Shown here: one piece after another, positions 27,178 through 36,285 of the stretch | How positions within the stretch are numbered: position 1 is the first letter of the stretch | Layout: each line of letters opens with the position of its first letter | Assembly: GCA_024401535.1 (NCBI GenBank) | Contig: JAKSKX010000007.1 | Location: 1 to 64,000, forward strand | DNA: 64,000 nt | Direction of reading: 5' to 3' | DNA from: Paludibacteraceae bacterium | Lineage (GTDB): Bacteria; Bacteroidota; Bacteroidia; Bacteroidales; Paludibacteraceae | The notes under the pieces: model-generated | Database searches by the model: none | What the model was told of the DNA's origin: nothing | What the model saw: the letters and a program-made list of their open reading frames with translations, nothing else | Program-made: the position numbers and the translations under genes

Positions 27178-27976
27178 AGAAATTGTGAACAATTACCCAA
27201 CAAATCTCACAGATAATCAGTGGAAAATTATAGAAAAATTTGTAGATGTGCAAGCAAGGAAACGAAAATATCCATTAAGAAGTGTTTTTGACGCCATCAG
27301 TTACCTATTAAAATCAGGTTGTCAGTGGCGAATGCTTCCTAAAGATTTCCCTCCTTATAACACTGTGTTCTACTACTTCAGCAAGTGGAAAAACGAAGGC
27401 ATTTTCGAAGACTTGTTCATAAAGATACACATATACCTCAGAGTCTTGCTGGGTCGATGTGAGTGCCCAAGTCTCGGGCTTATAGATTCGCGTAGTGTGA
27501 AAACTTCACATCACGTTGATAAATGCAGAGGCATTGATGGCAACAAGAAAATCAAAGGGAGAAAACAACATCTTGTAGTTGACATATTGGGTATCCCTTT
27601 GACTGTCGTTGTACACGAGGCGAATATCCATGACAGCGTAGGTGCTGTCCAAGTCTTTGAAAATATGAGATATAAGTTCCCTAAACTTGCAAAAATAATT
27701 GCAGATGGCGGATTCGGGGGAACATTTATCAAAAAAACGCTTAAAGCAACTTTAGGATGCGATCTTGAGATTGTACTCAGACCTGATGAATGCCCTTCTA
27801 AATTCCAAGTCTTGCCCCAAAGATGGATTGTGGAACGCTCGTTTGCATGGCTTGAAAATTTTAGAAGACTAACTATTGATTACGAATTTTACTCTGAGTC
27901 TTCTGTCGCAATGATTCAATTAGCCTTCTGCTTTTTGATCCTTAACAAAATTTTCCACTAAAATTTAAACAGCTTC
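27178..27976 (+). mobile_element. IS5-family insertion sequence
   Basis: A ~0.8-kb element with one transposase gene. The right end AAATTTAAACAGCTTCT (27960-27976) and the left-end sequence AGAAATTGTGAACAATT (27178-27194) are imperfect inverted repeats (11 of 17 by eye). The flanking bases read TAA on the left and TGA on the right if the repeats start at GAA, so a clean target duplication is not visible. The left boundary is tentative. Confidence 0.75.
27185..27961 (+). CDS. IS5-family transposase (DDE)
   Basis: The 258-residue transposase appears intact. An N-terminal DUF4096-type region (TDNQWKIIEKF, LKSGCQWRMLPKDFPPYNTV) precedes the DDE domain with catalytic residues in LIDSRSVK, IADGGFGG and RWIVERSFAWLENFRRL. 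The only start is a GTG at 27185, which lies inside the proposed left inverted repeat; that, and the lack of room upstream, may mean the left end was trimmed. Confidence 0.9.
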   Translation: MNNYPTNLTDNQWKIIEKFVDVQARKRKYPLRSVFDAISYLLKSGCQWRMLPKDFPPYNTVFYYFSKWKNEGIFEDLFIKIHIYLRVLLGRCECPSLGLIDSRSVKTSHHVDKCRGIDGNKKIKGRKQHLVVDILGIPLTVVVHEANIHDSVGAVQVFENMRYKFPKLAKIIADGGFGGTFIKKTLKATLGCDLEIVLRPDECPSKFQVLPQRWIVERSFAWLENFRRLTIDYEFYSESSVAMIQLAFCFLILNKIFH

Positions 27977-28129
27977 TGAACTAAACGAAGTATTAGATAT
28001 TGTTTCAAATTTAATACTTGTTTTGAACTGAGTATTGAATAATAAACAGGCAAGTGTATGTTTTATAGTTCTTTTTGCTCTTAAAAATAAAAATTGCATA
28101 AAAAATAATCACAATAAAGAAAAAAATTA

Positions 28130-28137
28130 TATCTTTG
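28130..28137 (+). promoter_or_regulatory. -7 element of the DUF177-rpmF operon
   Basis: TATCTTTG ends 8 bases before ATG 28146, so the mRNA would start almost at the start codon. Confidence 0.7.
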
Positions 28138-28145
28138 CACCCCGT

Positions 28146-28721
28146 ATGGAGCAGAATAACGATTACATAATCGATTTGCGAGATTTAGAGCAAGGAACTC
28201 ACCATTTCACTTACACCCTAAACGATGACTTCTTTACGAAGTTAGACGGTCCAGAATTTCAAAAAGGTCATGTGAAAGTTGAACTTGACTTGCATAAGTC
28301 CTCATCTGCGTTCACTTTTGATTTCACTTTCGAAGGTATAGTTATTGTTAAGTGTGACTACTGCTTGGATGACATGGAGCAGGACATCGACACAGACGGA
28401 CATTTGGATGTGAAGTTTGGCGAGGAATTCAACGATGAGGAGGAATTGATTATTGTGGACGAGAATGACGGTACAATAGACCTTTCGTGGTATATGTACG
28501 AGTTCATAGCTCTGAACATTCCTTTGAACCACTTCCACGAGGATGGTGAGTGCAACGAGGAAATGATGGAAAAACTTAAGAAGCATATATGCTACTCAGT
28601 GAATGAGGAGGAAGAGGGGGACGATAGCGACTCTGCCAACCTGGCAAGTGATAGTGCAGAGGAAGAGAGAGATATAGATCCTCGTTGGGCAGCATTAAAG
28701 AATATTAAAATAGAAAACTAA
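28146..28721 (+). CDS. DUF177 (YceD-like) protein
   Basis: The 191-residue acidic protein has the DUF177 pattern: FEGIVIVKCDYCLDDME with a Cys pair around residue 70, GEEFNDEEELIIVDENDGTIDLSWYMYEFIALNIPL, and a C-terminal DPRWAALKNIK. It is encoded before rpmF in most bacteria and is linked to 23S rRNA or ribosome biogenesis in E. coli and plants. ATG 28146 was chosen over upstream frames because it directly follows a good -7 element and starts the family homology. Confidence 0.92.
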   Translation: MEQNNDYIIDLRDLEQGTHHFTYTLNDDFFTKLDGPEFQKGHVKVELDLHKSSSAFTFDFTFEGIVIVKCDYCLDDMEQDIDTDGHLDVKFGEEFNDEEELIIVDENDGTIDLSWYMYEFIALNIPLNHFHEDGECNEEMMEKLKKHICYSVNEEEEGDDSDSANLASDSAEEERDIDPRWAALKNIKIEN

Positions 28722-28736
28722 AAATAATTTAAGAAA

Positions 28737-28922
28737 ATGGCACATCCTAAGAGACGTCAGGGAAAGACAAGAGGAGCAAAGAGAAGAACTCATTACAAGG
28801 CAGTAGCTCCAACTTTGGCAGTTTGCCCTAACTGCGGAGCACTTCACATCTTCCACACAGTATGTGGTGAGTGCGGTTACTACCGTGGTAAGGTTGCTAT
28901 CGAGAAGGCTGTTGAGGAGTAA
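28737..28922 (+). CDS. rpmF: 50S ribosomal protein L32
   Basis: The 61-residue protein opens with AHPKRRQGKTRGAKRRTHYK and has two Cys pairs, CPNC and CGEC, that bind zinc. It lies 15 bases after DUF177. In many Bacteroidetes fabH follows, but here a terminator and an unrelated secreted nuclease follow. Confidence 0.97.
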   Translation: MAHPKRRQGKTRGAKRRTHYKAVAPTLAVCPNCGALHIFHTVCGECGYYRGKVAIEKAVEE

Positions 28923-28945
28923 TCTCGTCTTTTCGAAAGGATATG

Positions 28946-28979
28946 TAAGAGGTTGTCAAAAGCAGCCTCTTATTTTTTT
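28946..28979 (+). terminator. intrinsic terminator after rpmF
   Basis: TAAGAGGTTG pairs with CAGCCTCTTA (one wobble) and a run of T follows. Confidence 0.87.
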
Positions 28980-29009
28980 GCGTTTTTTGTTTTATTTCTC
29001 TAATTTTTT

Positions 29010-29017
29010 TACTTTTG
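29010..29017 (+). promoter_or_regulatory. -7 element of the nuclease gene
   Basis: TACTTTTG matches the consensus 20 bases before ATG 29038. Confidence 0.6.
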
Positions 29018-29037
29018 CCATTAATATAAAAGAAGTT

Positions 29038-29880
29038 ATGAATAGACTATTATTGTTTTTTTTCACCCTTTTGTTTAATGTACTCTCGTTTGCTAATTCA
29101 AACAAGAGTATTGCTGATACTTTTTCTGTTACCAATCACGATATTGTCAAGTTGTATTCTGAAAAACACATTACAAATTCAGGTAACGAGAAGGACAAAT
29201 TTTTTGCTGAAGTAAAGGCAAAGTCAGTCAAGGCTAAAACTAACCCCAAGGCCCATATTTCAAAGCGTGACTATACTTATTTGAATGATGCCAACAAGGC
29301 AAATATCACGGTTGAACTACTTTACATCCTAAAGAACGGGAAAGGCAGAATTGTGTGCGGAAGTCGGACAGAATCAGCCTCAACACCGAAAAGTCAAGGC
29401 TTTGTTTCTGCTCAACCTATAGACAACGATTTGTGTGTAAAGAAAATACTCAAAGTCAAGGACGGAGACACCTTCGACTACCTTGCTTGCAGTGGAAAGA
29501 CAATGAGTGTCAGACTAAGCGGAATAGATGCGCCGGAAAAGGGAAATAATGCATACTGCGGACAACCTATGTCGCAGAAATCAAAGGAGAAATTGAGCGA
29601 GCTTTTGTCAAGGGGAAATGTAAGGCTTGTCCGTACAGGAGTGAGCCATAATCGTATTGTCTGCGAAGTATATGCAGGTGATGTGAACGTATGCCTTGAG
29701 ATGGTGAAGTCTGGACTTGCGTGGAGAGAACCTCACTTCGACTCCAAGAACAAATATGTTGAGGCTGAAACAAAGGCAAAAGAGCAGAAGATAGGCATCT
29801 GGTCAACAAAGGAAAAGCCTCTTGCCCCTTGGAAATGGAGACGCCTTTCAAAGATTGAGAAACAACTGTTATGTAGATAA
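29038..29880 (+). CDS. secreted thermonuclease-like (SNase domain) protein
   Basis: The 280-residue protein has a signal peptide (LLLFFFTLLFNVLSFA), a polar linker of about 110 residues and a C-terminal SNase domain. DGDTF, VRLSGIDAPE, the arginine in VRTGVSHNRIVCEVY and AWREPHFD are the usual landmarks of calcium-dependent nucleases. It would act in the periplasm or outside the cell on DNA or RNA, possibly for nucleotide scavenging. The next gene, 10 bases downstream, is also secreted and probably co-expressed. Confidence 0.88.
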   Translation: MNRLLLFFFTLLFNVLSFANSNKSIADTFSVTNHDIVKLYSEKHITNSGNEKDKFFAEVKAKSVKAKTNPKAHISKRDYTYLNDANKANITVELLYILKNGKGRIVCGSRTESASTPKSQGFVSAQPIDNDLCVKKILKVKDGDTFDYLACSGKTMSVRLSGIDAPEKGNNAYCGQPMSQKSKEKLSELLSRGNVRLVRTGVSHNRIVCEVYAGDVNVCLEMVKSGLAWREPHFDSKNKYVEAETKAKEQKIGIWSTKEKPLAPWKWRRLSKIEKQLLCR

Positions 29881-29890
29881 AAACAACTAT

Positions 29891-31195
29891 ATGAATAAAT
29901 TTAGACTATTTGTTGCTGCTATTGCATCGGCTATATGCGGAAGTGTGATGGCTGATAGTGCACCTGTGTTTGATATGCCTGGAGGTAATGTTATGCCAAT
30001 ATCTAACAATGACATCAGGTTGGTAAGCGAAACTATCGACTTCTATCTGTTAGGTGATGAATATATGGTAGAGGTTAACTATAACTTCTATAACGAGGGC
30101 AAAACACAGAATGTCGAACTTGGCTTTCCAACGGAATTGGAGTGCTGTGTGGGTTATCGTAATTTCAAGTCTTCGGTAAACGGTCAAAAAGTCGAGGTTA
30201 ACAGAAAACCAGGAACTTGGTCGTTCATAGAAAAGAAAGGTGAAGAAGGTATTTATCCAGCATCATTAGACCAGGATGGTAAAACCATTCCGTATTCAGC
30301 GTATTCGGATTGTTTCCCTCATTATATAGTAAATAATTCATCGGTTAAAGGAGGAAATAGTTTTGATGTATTTAATGTGACATTCAAAGGTGGAGACACA
30401 ACGAAGGTGATGAACTCGTATGAACAAAGTTATGAAAATCTTGGACATAGTGAAGGACTTTTCTTTTGGTATATACTTGAGACTGGCAGATACTGGAAAG
30501 GCAAGATAGACGAAGTAATTGTAAGAGTGCATACGAACAATTATACTCCAGGCAGAAATTACGTCTTTCCTGTAAGTCAATATGATAATTATTTTAGGGT
30601 GTTCAAGGATATAGAGCCGGATTTTAATTTATACTTCCACATACCTGAATTTTTCAATACAATGCCGGAGGCAAGCAGCACTTTGAAGGCAGGCGAGAAT
30701 AATTCTTATGGCGTCGAGAACCTTGTAGATGGAAATCCTGCGACGGCATGGGTAGAAGGTGTTGACGGGTACGGAGAAGGAGAGACGTTGGATTTTTGTA
30801 TGGCTTGTAATTTCGAGTATGATTGCGGAAATGAAACTATATCCAAGATACATATTGTAAATGGTTACGCCAAGAACGAAACAACTTTCAAAAACAACTC
30901 AAGAGTAAATGAACTTGAGGTACGTGTCAGAGAATTGGTGGAAAAAAGTGTTGTTGAAGCTCCTAACAGCCCCTATTTCAACATAGAAGATGCTGGTGAT
31001 TGTTATACACTAGATAGTTCATTTGTATATGCGGATCGTTACTACTATTTTGTTCTGGACGATACAATGAAAGAGCAGACACTAGATTTAGGAGGAGAAA
31101 AAGATGTATTCAAGGTGACATTCAAAATTGTTTCGGTCTATAAGGGAGACAAATACAAGGATACTGCTATTTCAGAGATTCGTTTCTCTAATTAA
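29891..31195 (+). CDS. secreted protein with C-terminal discoidin-like (NADase-type glycan-binding) domain
   Basis: The 434-residue protein has a signal peptide, an N-terminal region of about 230 residues with DIRLVSETIDFYLLGDEYMV and YNFYNEGKTQNVELGFP resembling DUF4424-type beta-sandwiches, and a C-terminal domain with YGVENLVDGNPATAWVEG followed by GEGETL. That last pattern is shared by discoidin/F5-8-like glycan-binding domains. Binding to host or dietary glycans is inferred. It follows the nuclease gene closely and ends before a terminator. Confidence 0.7.
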   Translation: MNKFRLFVAAIASAICGSVMADSAPVFDMPGGNVMPISNNDIRLVSETIDFYLLGDEYMVEVNYNFYNEGKTQNVELGFPTELECCVGYRNFKSSVNGQKVEVNRKPGTWSFIEKKGEEGIYPASLDQDGKTIPYSAYSDCFPHYIVNNSSVKGGNSFDVFNVTFKGGDTTKVMNSYEQSYENLGHSEGLFFWYILETGRYWKGKIDEVIVRVHTNNYTPGRNYVFPVSQYDNYFRVFKDIEPDFNLYFHIPEFFNTMPEASSTLKAGENNSYGVENLVDGNPATAWVEGVDGYGEGETLDFCMACNFEYDCGNETISKIHIVNGYAKNETTFKNNSRVNELEVRVRELVEKSVVEAPNSPYFNIEDAGDCYTLDSSFVYADRYYYFVLDDTMKEQTLDLGGEKDVFKVTFKIVSVYKGDKYKDTAISEIRFSN

Positions 31196-31201
31196 AGAAT
31201 T

Positions 31202-31228
31202 AAAAAGACGCTGAGTGCGTCTTTTTTT
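31202..31228 (+). terminator. intrinsic terminator upstream of mutS
   Basis: AAAAAGACGC and GCGTCTTTTT form a perfect stem with a 5-base loop and a T run. Confidence 0.85.
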
Positions 31229-31239
31229 ATTAAATGTTG

Positions 31240-31247
31240 TAACTTTG
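31240..31247 (+). promoter_or_regulatory. -7 element of mutS
   Basis: TAACTTTG lies 38 bases before ATG 31285. Confidence 0.65.
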
Positions 31248-31284
31248 CGCAAAGAATATTAAAAACTAACAAGATTACACGGAA

Positions 31285-33927
31285 ATGGCAGATAAAACAT
31301 CGGATACTCCCTTGATGAAGCAATACACAGAGTTTAAGGAAAAATACCCTGATGCGTTGTTGTTGTTTCGTGTAGGTGACTTCTACGAAACATTTGGTGA
31401 CGATGCCATCAAGGCTTCTGAGGCTTTGGGTATTACCTTGACCAAGAGGGGAACTAATAACGGTCAGCCCATTCCGTTGGCAGGTTTCCCCCATCATGCT
31501 CTCGATACATATCTGCCTAAGCTTGTGCGCTGGGGGTATCGTGTTGCGGTGTGTGACCAGCTGGAAGATCCGAAACTTACCAAGAAACTTGTTAAGCGTG
31601 GTGTCACTGAACTTGTTACTCCGGGCGTGGTTACTGGAGACAATATTCTTGATCCAAGAGAGAATAATTTTCTTGCGGCAATCCATGTGCAGAAGAATGT
31701 TGTCGGAGTTTCTTTCCTTGACCTTTCAACAGGTGAGTTCTATCTGTCAGAGGGAACAAAGGAGTATGTTGAGAAACTGCTTGCAAGTTTCTCGCCTAAA
31801 GAGGTGCTTGTAGAGTACGGCACAAAAGTTAAGTTTCAGGAGAACTATTCGTCTGCATACCTAGCATACGAACTAGATGACTGGATTTTTACCAAGGAAA
31901 GCGCTACAGACAGACTGTTGAAGCACTTCAATACAACAACACTCAAGGGATTCGGTGTCGAGACTTTGCTAGTCGGACAGATTGCTGCCGGCGCAATCTT
32001 GCACTACCTTGACATTACCCAGCACACAAACATAAAGCACATCACATCTATTCGCAGAATACAGGAGGAGAAGTACATGTGGATGGACCGATTCACTGTG
32101 CGAAACCTCGAGATATTTGGTGGAGAGACTCAGGACAGTTCTCTTGCCAGGGTGCTTAACAAGGCAATAACTCCGATGGGGTCACGTCTGATGTTCCGTT
32201 GGATAGCTCAGCCTTTGAGAGATTTGGAGAAGATTACACAGCGTCACCGCATGGTAGAAAGTTTCTTCAAAGATGTAAATGTTAGGGGTGTTATAGCAGA
32301 AGAACTTGCAAAGATTGGAGATATGGAACGTATCATTTCAAGAGTTGCCAGTTTAAGGGCTACGCCAAGGGACATGATTACACTTGCAAGTGCATTGCGT
32401 TGCGTCACTCCTATCAAAGAGGCTTGTGCGACAAGTTCCGATCAGACTATAGTAGAGATGAGTGCAATGCTCAACGCTTGCGAAGAGTTGTCTGTTAAGA
32501 TTGAGCAGATGATTGAGCCGGAATCACCTATCTCGATAAAGAAGGGTAATGTTATTCGTGCAGGGTATAACGAAGAACTTGACCATTACCGCAACCTTTC
32601 AAAGAATAGTATTGCTGAGTTGAAGAAGATTGAGGAGGATGAAAGAGTGAAGAATGATATCCCTTCTCTAAAACTTGGCTACAATAATGTGTTCGGCTAC
32701 TACCTTGAGGTAAGAAACACTCACAAGGACAAAGTGCCGGCTGAATGGATTAGAAAGCAAACCCTAACAGGTGCAGAAAGATACATCACCGAGCAGCTTC
32801 ATACGTTTGAGGAGGAAATCCTTAAGGCAGAGTCTTTGATTCAGCCTCTTGAGGAAAAGTTGTTCAACGACTTGCTGGCTGAGTCGCTCAATTACATCAC
32901 TTATATTCAGACAAATACAATCATACTTTCTCAACTTGACTGTATTCATTCGTTCTATACTATAGCGAACGAGTATCATTATGTTTGTCCGGTAATGAAT
33001 GATGGTTTTGCCATAGATATCAAGGACGGACGCCATCCAGTTATAGAAAGACAGCTGCCTGTAGGTCAAAGCTACATTGCTAACAGCGTTTATCTTGACA
33101 ATGAAACTCAGCAGATAATGATGATTACCGGTCCGAACATGGCGGGTAAGTCTGCTTTGCTTAGGCAGACTGCACTAATTGTCATTATGGCGCAGATAGG
33201 TTCTTTTGTCCCTGCAGAGAGCGCAACTATCGGAGTCGTTGACAAGGTCTTTACCCGAGTTGGCGCTTCGGACAACATAGCTCAGGGAGAATCGACATTC
33301 ATGGTAGAGATGAGCGAGGCTGCAAACATCGTGAACAATATCACTTCTCGCTCGCTTGTCTTGTTTGACGAGCTTGGACGAGGAACTTCAACGTACGACG
33401 GAATATCTATTGCATGGTCTATTGTCGAGTACTTGCACGAGAACGAGAGAGCAAACCCTAAGACTTTGTTTGCAACCCACTACCACGAGTTGAACGAGAT
33501 GGAAAAGACTTTCGGAAGAATCAAGAATTTTAATGTCTCGGTTCGTGAGGATAACGGAAAGGTTGTATTCCTTCGTAAGCTTGCAAAGGGTGGAAGCGAG
33601 CACAGTTTCGGTATTCATGTGGCAAAGATTGCTGGAATGCCAATGGATGTAGTGGAGAGAGCAAACGAAATACTTGCAAAACTGGAAGGTGAGAATCATG
33701 CTGACGTAGGCTCGAAGATGAGTAAGAAGAATGAGAAGGCTCTTGTGAAGAACGCAACCAAGAAAGAGACTAAGGTTGACGGTGCTGTTCAGTTGAGCAT
33801 GTTTGCACTTGACGACCCTCTAGTTGACGAGGTGCGCCAGACAATCCTGAATGTCGATATAAACAACCTTACTCCGCTAGAGGCTTTGAACAAGCTGTCA
33901 GAGATTAAGGGGATTCTGACGAGATAG
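31285..33927 (+). CDS. mutS: DNA mismatch repair protein MutS
   Basis: The 880-residue ATPase recognises mismatches and recruits MutL. F33 and E35 in GDFYETFGDD are the mismatch-reading residues; the Walker A motif GPNMAGKS starts at residue 616 and the Walker B/D-loop is LVLFDELGRGTSTYDG. The C-terminal part has the short clamp-interaction-like QLSMFAL. Length and order match MutS1. Confidence 0.98.
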   Translation: MADKTSDTPLMKQYTEFKEKYPDALLLFRVGDFYETFGDDAIKASEALGITLTKRGTNNGQPIPLAGFPHHALDTYLPKLVRWGYRVAVCDQLEDPKLTKKLVKRGVTELVTPGVVTGDNILDPRENNFLAAIHVQKNVVGVSFLDLSTGEFYLSEGTKEYVEKLLASFSPKEVLVEYGTKVKFQENYSSAYLAYELDDWIFTKESATDRLLKHFNTTTLKGFGVETLLVGQIAAGAILHYLDITQHTNIKHITSIRRIQEEKYMWMDRFTVRNLEIFGGETQDSSLARVLNKAITPMGSRLMFRWIAQPLRDLEKITQRHRMVESFFKDVNVRGVIAEELAKIGDMERIISRVASLRATPRDMITLASALRCVTPIKEACATSSDQTIVEMSAMLNACEELSVKIEQMIEPESPISIKKGNVIRAGYNEELDHYRNLSKNSIAELKKIEEDERVKNDIPSLKLGYNNVFGYYLEVRNTHKDKVPAEWIRKQTLTGAERYITEQLHTFEEEILKAESLIQPLEEKLFNDLLAESLNYITYIQTNTIILSQLDCIHSFYTIANEYHYVCPVMNDGFAIDIKDGRHPVIERQLPVGQSYIANSVYLDNETQQIMMITGPNMAGKSALLRQTALIVIMAQIGSFVPAESATIGVVDKVFTRVGASDNIAQGESTFMVEMSEAANIVNNITSRSLVLFDELGRGTSTYDGISIAWSIVEYLHENERANPKTLFATHYHELNEMEKTFGRIKNFNVSVREDNGKVVFLRKLAKGGSEHSFGIHVAKIAGMPMDVVERANEILAKLEGENHADVGSKMSKKNEKALVKNATKKETKVDGAVQLSMFALDDPLVDEVRQTILNVDINNLTPLEALNKLSEIKGILTR

Positions 33928-33946
33928 ATATTTTTTGACGATTAAC

Positions 33947-33980
33947 AGAGCGGTTGCAAATTTGCAGTCGCTCTTGTTTT
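33947..33980 (+). terminator. intrinsic terminator after mutS
   Basis: AGAGCGGTTGCA and TGCAGTCGCTCT pair (two wobbles) around AATT, followed by TGTTTTG. Confidence 0.82.
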
Positions 33981-34077
33981 GTTAGGAATGGGTAACATTG
34001 AAGGTGGTTTGTTGTAACATGATTTGTTTTTATATGACAATGATAGGAATTTAAAAGTAATGTTGTTCAGTGTCATA

Positions 34078-34085
34078 TATTTTTG
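34078..34085 (+). promoter_or_regulatory. -7 element of the esterase gene
   Basis: TATTTTTG matches the consensus 45 bases before ATG 34130. Confidence 0.5.
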
Positions 34086-34129
34086 TAGTGTTAAATATTA
34101 AGAAAATACAGATTTTATTCTATTATAAC

Positions 34130-35932
34130 ATGAAACACACAAAACTCATGCGTATAGCTTTATGGCTATGTATGTTCTTCTCTTGTGCTTTGGTATCTAA
34201 TGCTGAGCCAGATCCAAACTATCATATCTATTTGTGTTGGGGACAGTCCAACATGGAGGGTAACGCTACAGTTCCAGCTTCAGAGAAAGTCGGAGTTGAC
34301 GAGAGATTCAGAATGTTCTATACCGGTAACGGTTGTACACAGAACGGCTGCGGAAGACAGAAAGGCAAGGAATATACAGCCGTACCTCCTTTGGCTCGTT
34401 GCTTCCACTGGAACAATGCAGGCTTCGGTCCGGTTGACTACTTCGGCAGAACATTGGTAGATAAGCTGGACAAGGAAATCAAGGTCGGTGTAGTTGTTGT
34501 GGCTTGCGGCGGAGCAAGTATCGAACTATTTCAAAAGACTAAATATCAAAGCTATCTAAGCACTTGTGCCGATTGGTTGAGAGGCTATGCAAACGACTAC
34601 GGAGGAAACCCTTACGGCCGTTTGATTGAGGTTGCAAAAGAGGCTCAGAAGGTAGGTGTGATTAAAGGTATTCTTGTTCACCAGGGAGAGACAAATTCAG
34701 GCAATCCTAACTGGCCTAATGACTTGAAGGGCGTTTACGAGGATATGTTGAAAGACCTTGGCCTTAACGGAAAGGATGTTCCCTTGCTTGTTGGTGAGGT
34801 TCGCTACACCGGTCCATGCAGAGGACACAACAATGTTATCAAGAACGTGCCTAACGTAATCCCTAACTCATACGTAATTTCGGCAGCTAACTGCGAGGCT
34901 GCAAGTGACGACTATCACTTCACTGTTGCCGGCTACAAGCTGCTTGGACAGAGATACGCAGAGAAGATGTTGGAGATTCTAAAGAATAACGGTAGTGCCA
35001 ACCCTCAGAAGTCGGTTTCTGTTGCCGCCATGATAACAAAGGAGGATGACCCGGGTGAGGTTGAAATCTATGTCAAGAACGAGATAGAGAACATCAAGGG
35101 AATAGATGTTTACGCTGACGACAAGTTGATTGCTTCCGATGAGTCAAAGGTCGTTTGGAGCAATGTTTCGGAAGGTAAGCACTCAATTTGGGCTGTAGCT
35201 CATGGCTCTGACGGAAAGGACTACACTTCTGCCAAGACTGAGGTTACAATCTTCGAGACCCAGAGACCTTACAATGGTGTGCCTGCCAAGATTCCGGGCA
35301 AGATTGAAGCCGAGGAGTTCGACTATGGCGGTGAAGGTAACGCCTATCACGACAATGACGAGCAGAACAGAAACGGTGGTGACCGTAACGAAGGTGTAGA
35401 TATGAGCAACGAGGCTATCGGCTATTCCCAGACAGGCGAGTGGATTGAATACACTGTCGAAGTCGAGGAGGACGGTGAGTACATTGTCGAGTCAAGAGTT
35501 GCTTCGGGTTCCGATGGCTCTGCATTCACTCTTTACCTTGACGGCCTGTTCATCATTCCTGGCGAGGACGGAACTCCTGGAGGTTTTGTGAAAGTGCCTA
35601 ATACGGGAGACTGGAGCATATTTACAACAGTAGAGACAAAGCTAAACAAATTGACAAAGGGTGTTCATGTCTTGAAGCTCGAGATTACCGGTGACTGGGT
35701 TGACCTTGACTGTATGACATTCAAGAAGGTCGGAGGCTCAAACACAGGTGTGGAGCTTGTGTCTTCTGCAAAGGCAATTCCAGACGGTGAATATATGGTG
35801 CATGACGCATCAGGAAAGTTCCTAAAGAACATTTCCATAAGTTCGGGAGTTAAAAGTGAACAGCTTTCCAAAGGTTTCTATATTTTGAGAAACAAGGAGG
35901 GCAATTCATACTCTATATTGATAGGAAAGTAA
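34130..35932 (+). CDS. secreted carbohydrate esterase (CE6/SASA) with CBM6 and T9SS-type tail
   Basis: The 600-residue protein has a signal peptide, an SGNH-type esterase domain (about 25-285) with nucleophile S40 in GQSNMEG and H263 in DDYHFTVAGY, a small beta domain, a CBM6-like module (about 385-535; KIEAEEFDYGG to WVDLDCMTFKKV) and a C-terminal ~55-residue domain ending SKGFYILRNKEGNSYSILIGK-like, as in T9SS sorting tails. It is predicted to remove acetyl groups from xylan at or outside the cell surface. No other xylan genes are adjacent. Confidence 0.88.
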   Translation: MKHTKLMRIALWLCMFFSCALVSNAEPDPNYHIYLCWGQSNMEGNATVPASEKVGVDERFRMFYTGNGCTQNGCGRQKGKEYTAVPPLARCFHWNNAGFGPVDYFGRTLVDKLDKEIKVGVVVVACGGASIELFQKTKYQSYLSTCADWLRGYANDYGGNPYGRLIEVAKEAQKVGVIKGILVHQGETNSGNPNWPNDLKGVYEDMLKDLGLNGKDVPLLVGEVRYTGPCRGHNNVIKNVPNVIPNSYVISAANCEAASDDYHFTVAGYKLLGQRYAEKMLEILKNNGSANPQKSVSVAAMITKEDDPGEVEIYVKNEIENIKGIDVYADDKLIASDESKVVWSNVSEGKHSIWAVAHGSDGKDYTSAKTEVTIFETQRPYNGVPAKIPGKIEAEEFDYGGEGNAYHDNDEQNRNGGDRNEGVDMSNEAIGYSQTGEWIEYTVEVEEDGEYIVESRVASGSDGSAFTLYLDGLFIIPGEDGTPGGFVKVPNTGDWSIFTTVETKLNKLTKGVHVLKLEITGDWVDLDCMTFKKVGGSNTGVELVSSAKAIPDGEYMVHDASGKFLKNISISSGVKSEQLSKGFYILRNKEGNSYSILIGK

Positions 35933-35953
35933 AACAAGGTTAACAGATATTGG

Positions 35954-35993
35954 AGTAGGGGGCGTGTGAACGTCTCCTACTTTTCCTTTTTTT
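35954..35993 (+). terminator. intrinsic terminator after the esterase gene
   Basis: GTAGGGGGCGT pairs with ACGTCTCCTAC (two wobbles) around GTGA, then TTTTCCTTTTTTT. Confidence 0.82.
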
Positions 35994-36257
35994 ACCAAAG
36001 CCATTAGAATGAGGAGTTTTATTTAAAAAATCGTGTATAAAAGTCTCTTTATCCATATATTATTATTGTAATAGTGCTGTTGAGGATGGACTAGCAAATC
36101 TTTTTAAAAACAATTGTCGGATAAATTTATTGCTAAGGAATTTGTTTTTCAGATTTCCATATCCACTTGAAAACGTATAAGTTTTGTCATGAAAATCGTC
36201 CCCTATTATTTAAATACATCATTTTTATGTTTTTGTTTGTTATTATGGAATTTGTTG
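35994..36257. other. AT-rich non-coding spacer
   Basis: No gene or structure is visible between the terminator and the next promoter. Confidence 0.5.
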
Positions 36258-36265
36258 TAACTTTG
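36258..36265 (+). promoter_or_regulatory. -7 element of the FISUMP-like gene
   Basis: TAACTTTG matches the consensus and lies 20 bases before ATG 36286. Confidence 0.65.
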
Positions 36266-36285
36266 TGTCGGTTAAATTCAGACTT

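Noticed and set aside
26450-27976. Region as a classical composite transposon
   Set aside because: Only the right end of the second IS copy remains and no target duplication was found, so mobility as a unit cannot be claimed.
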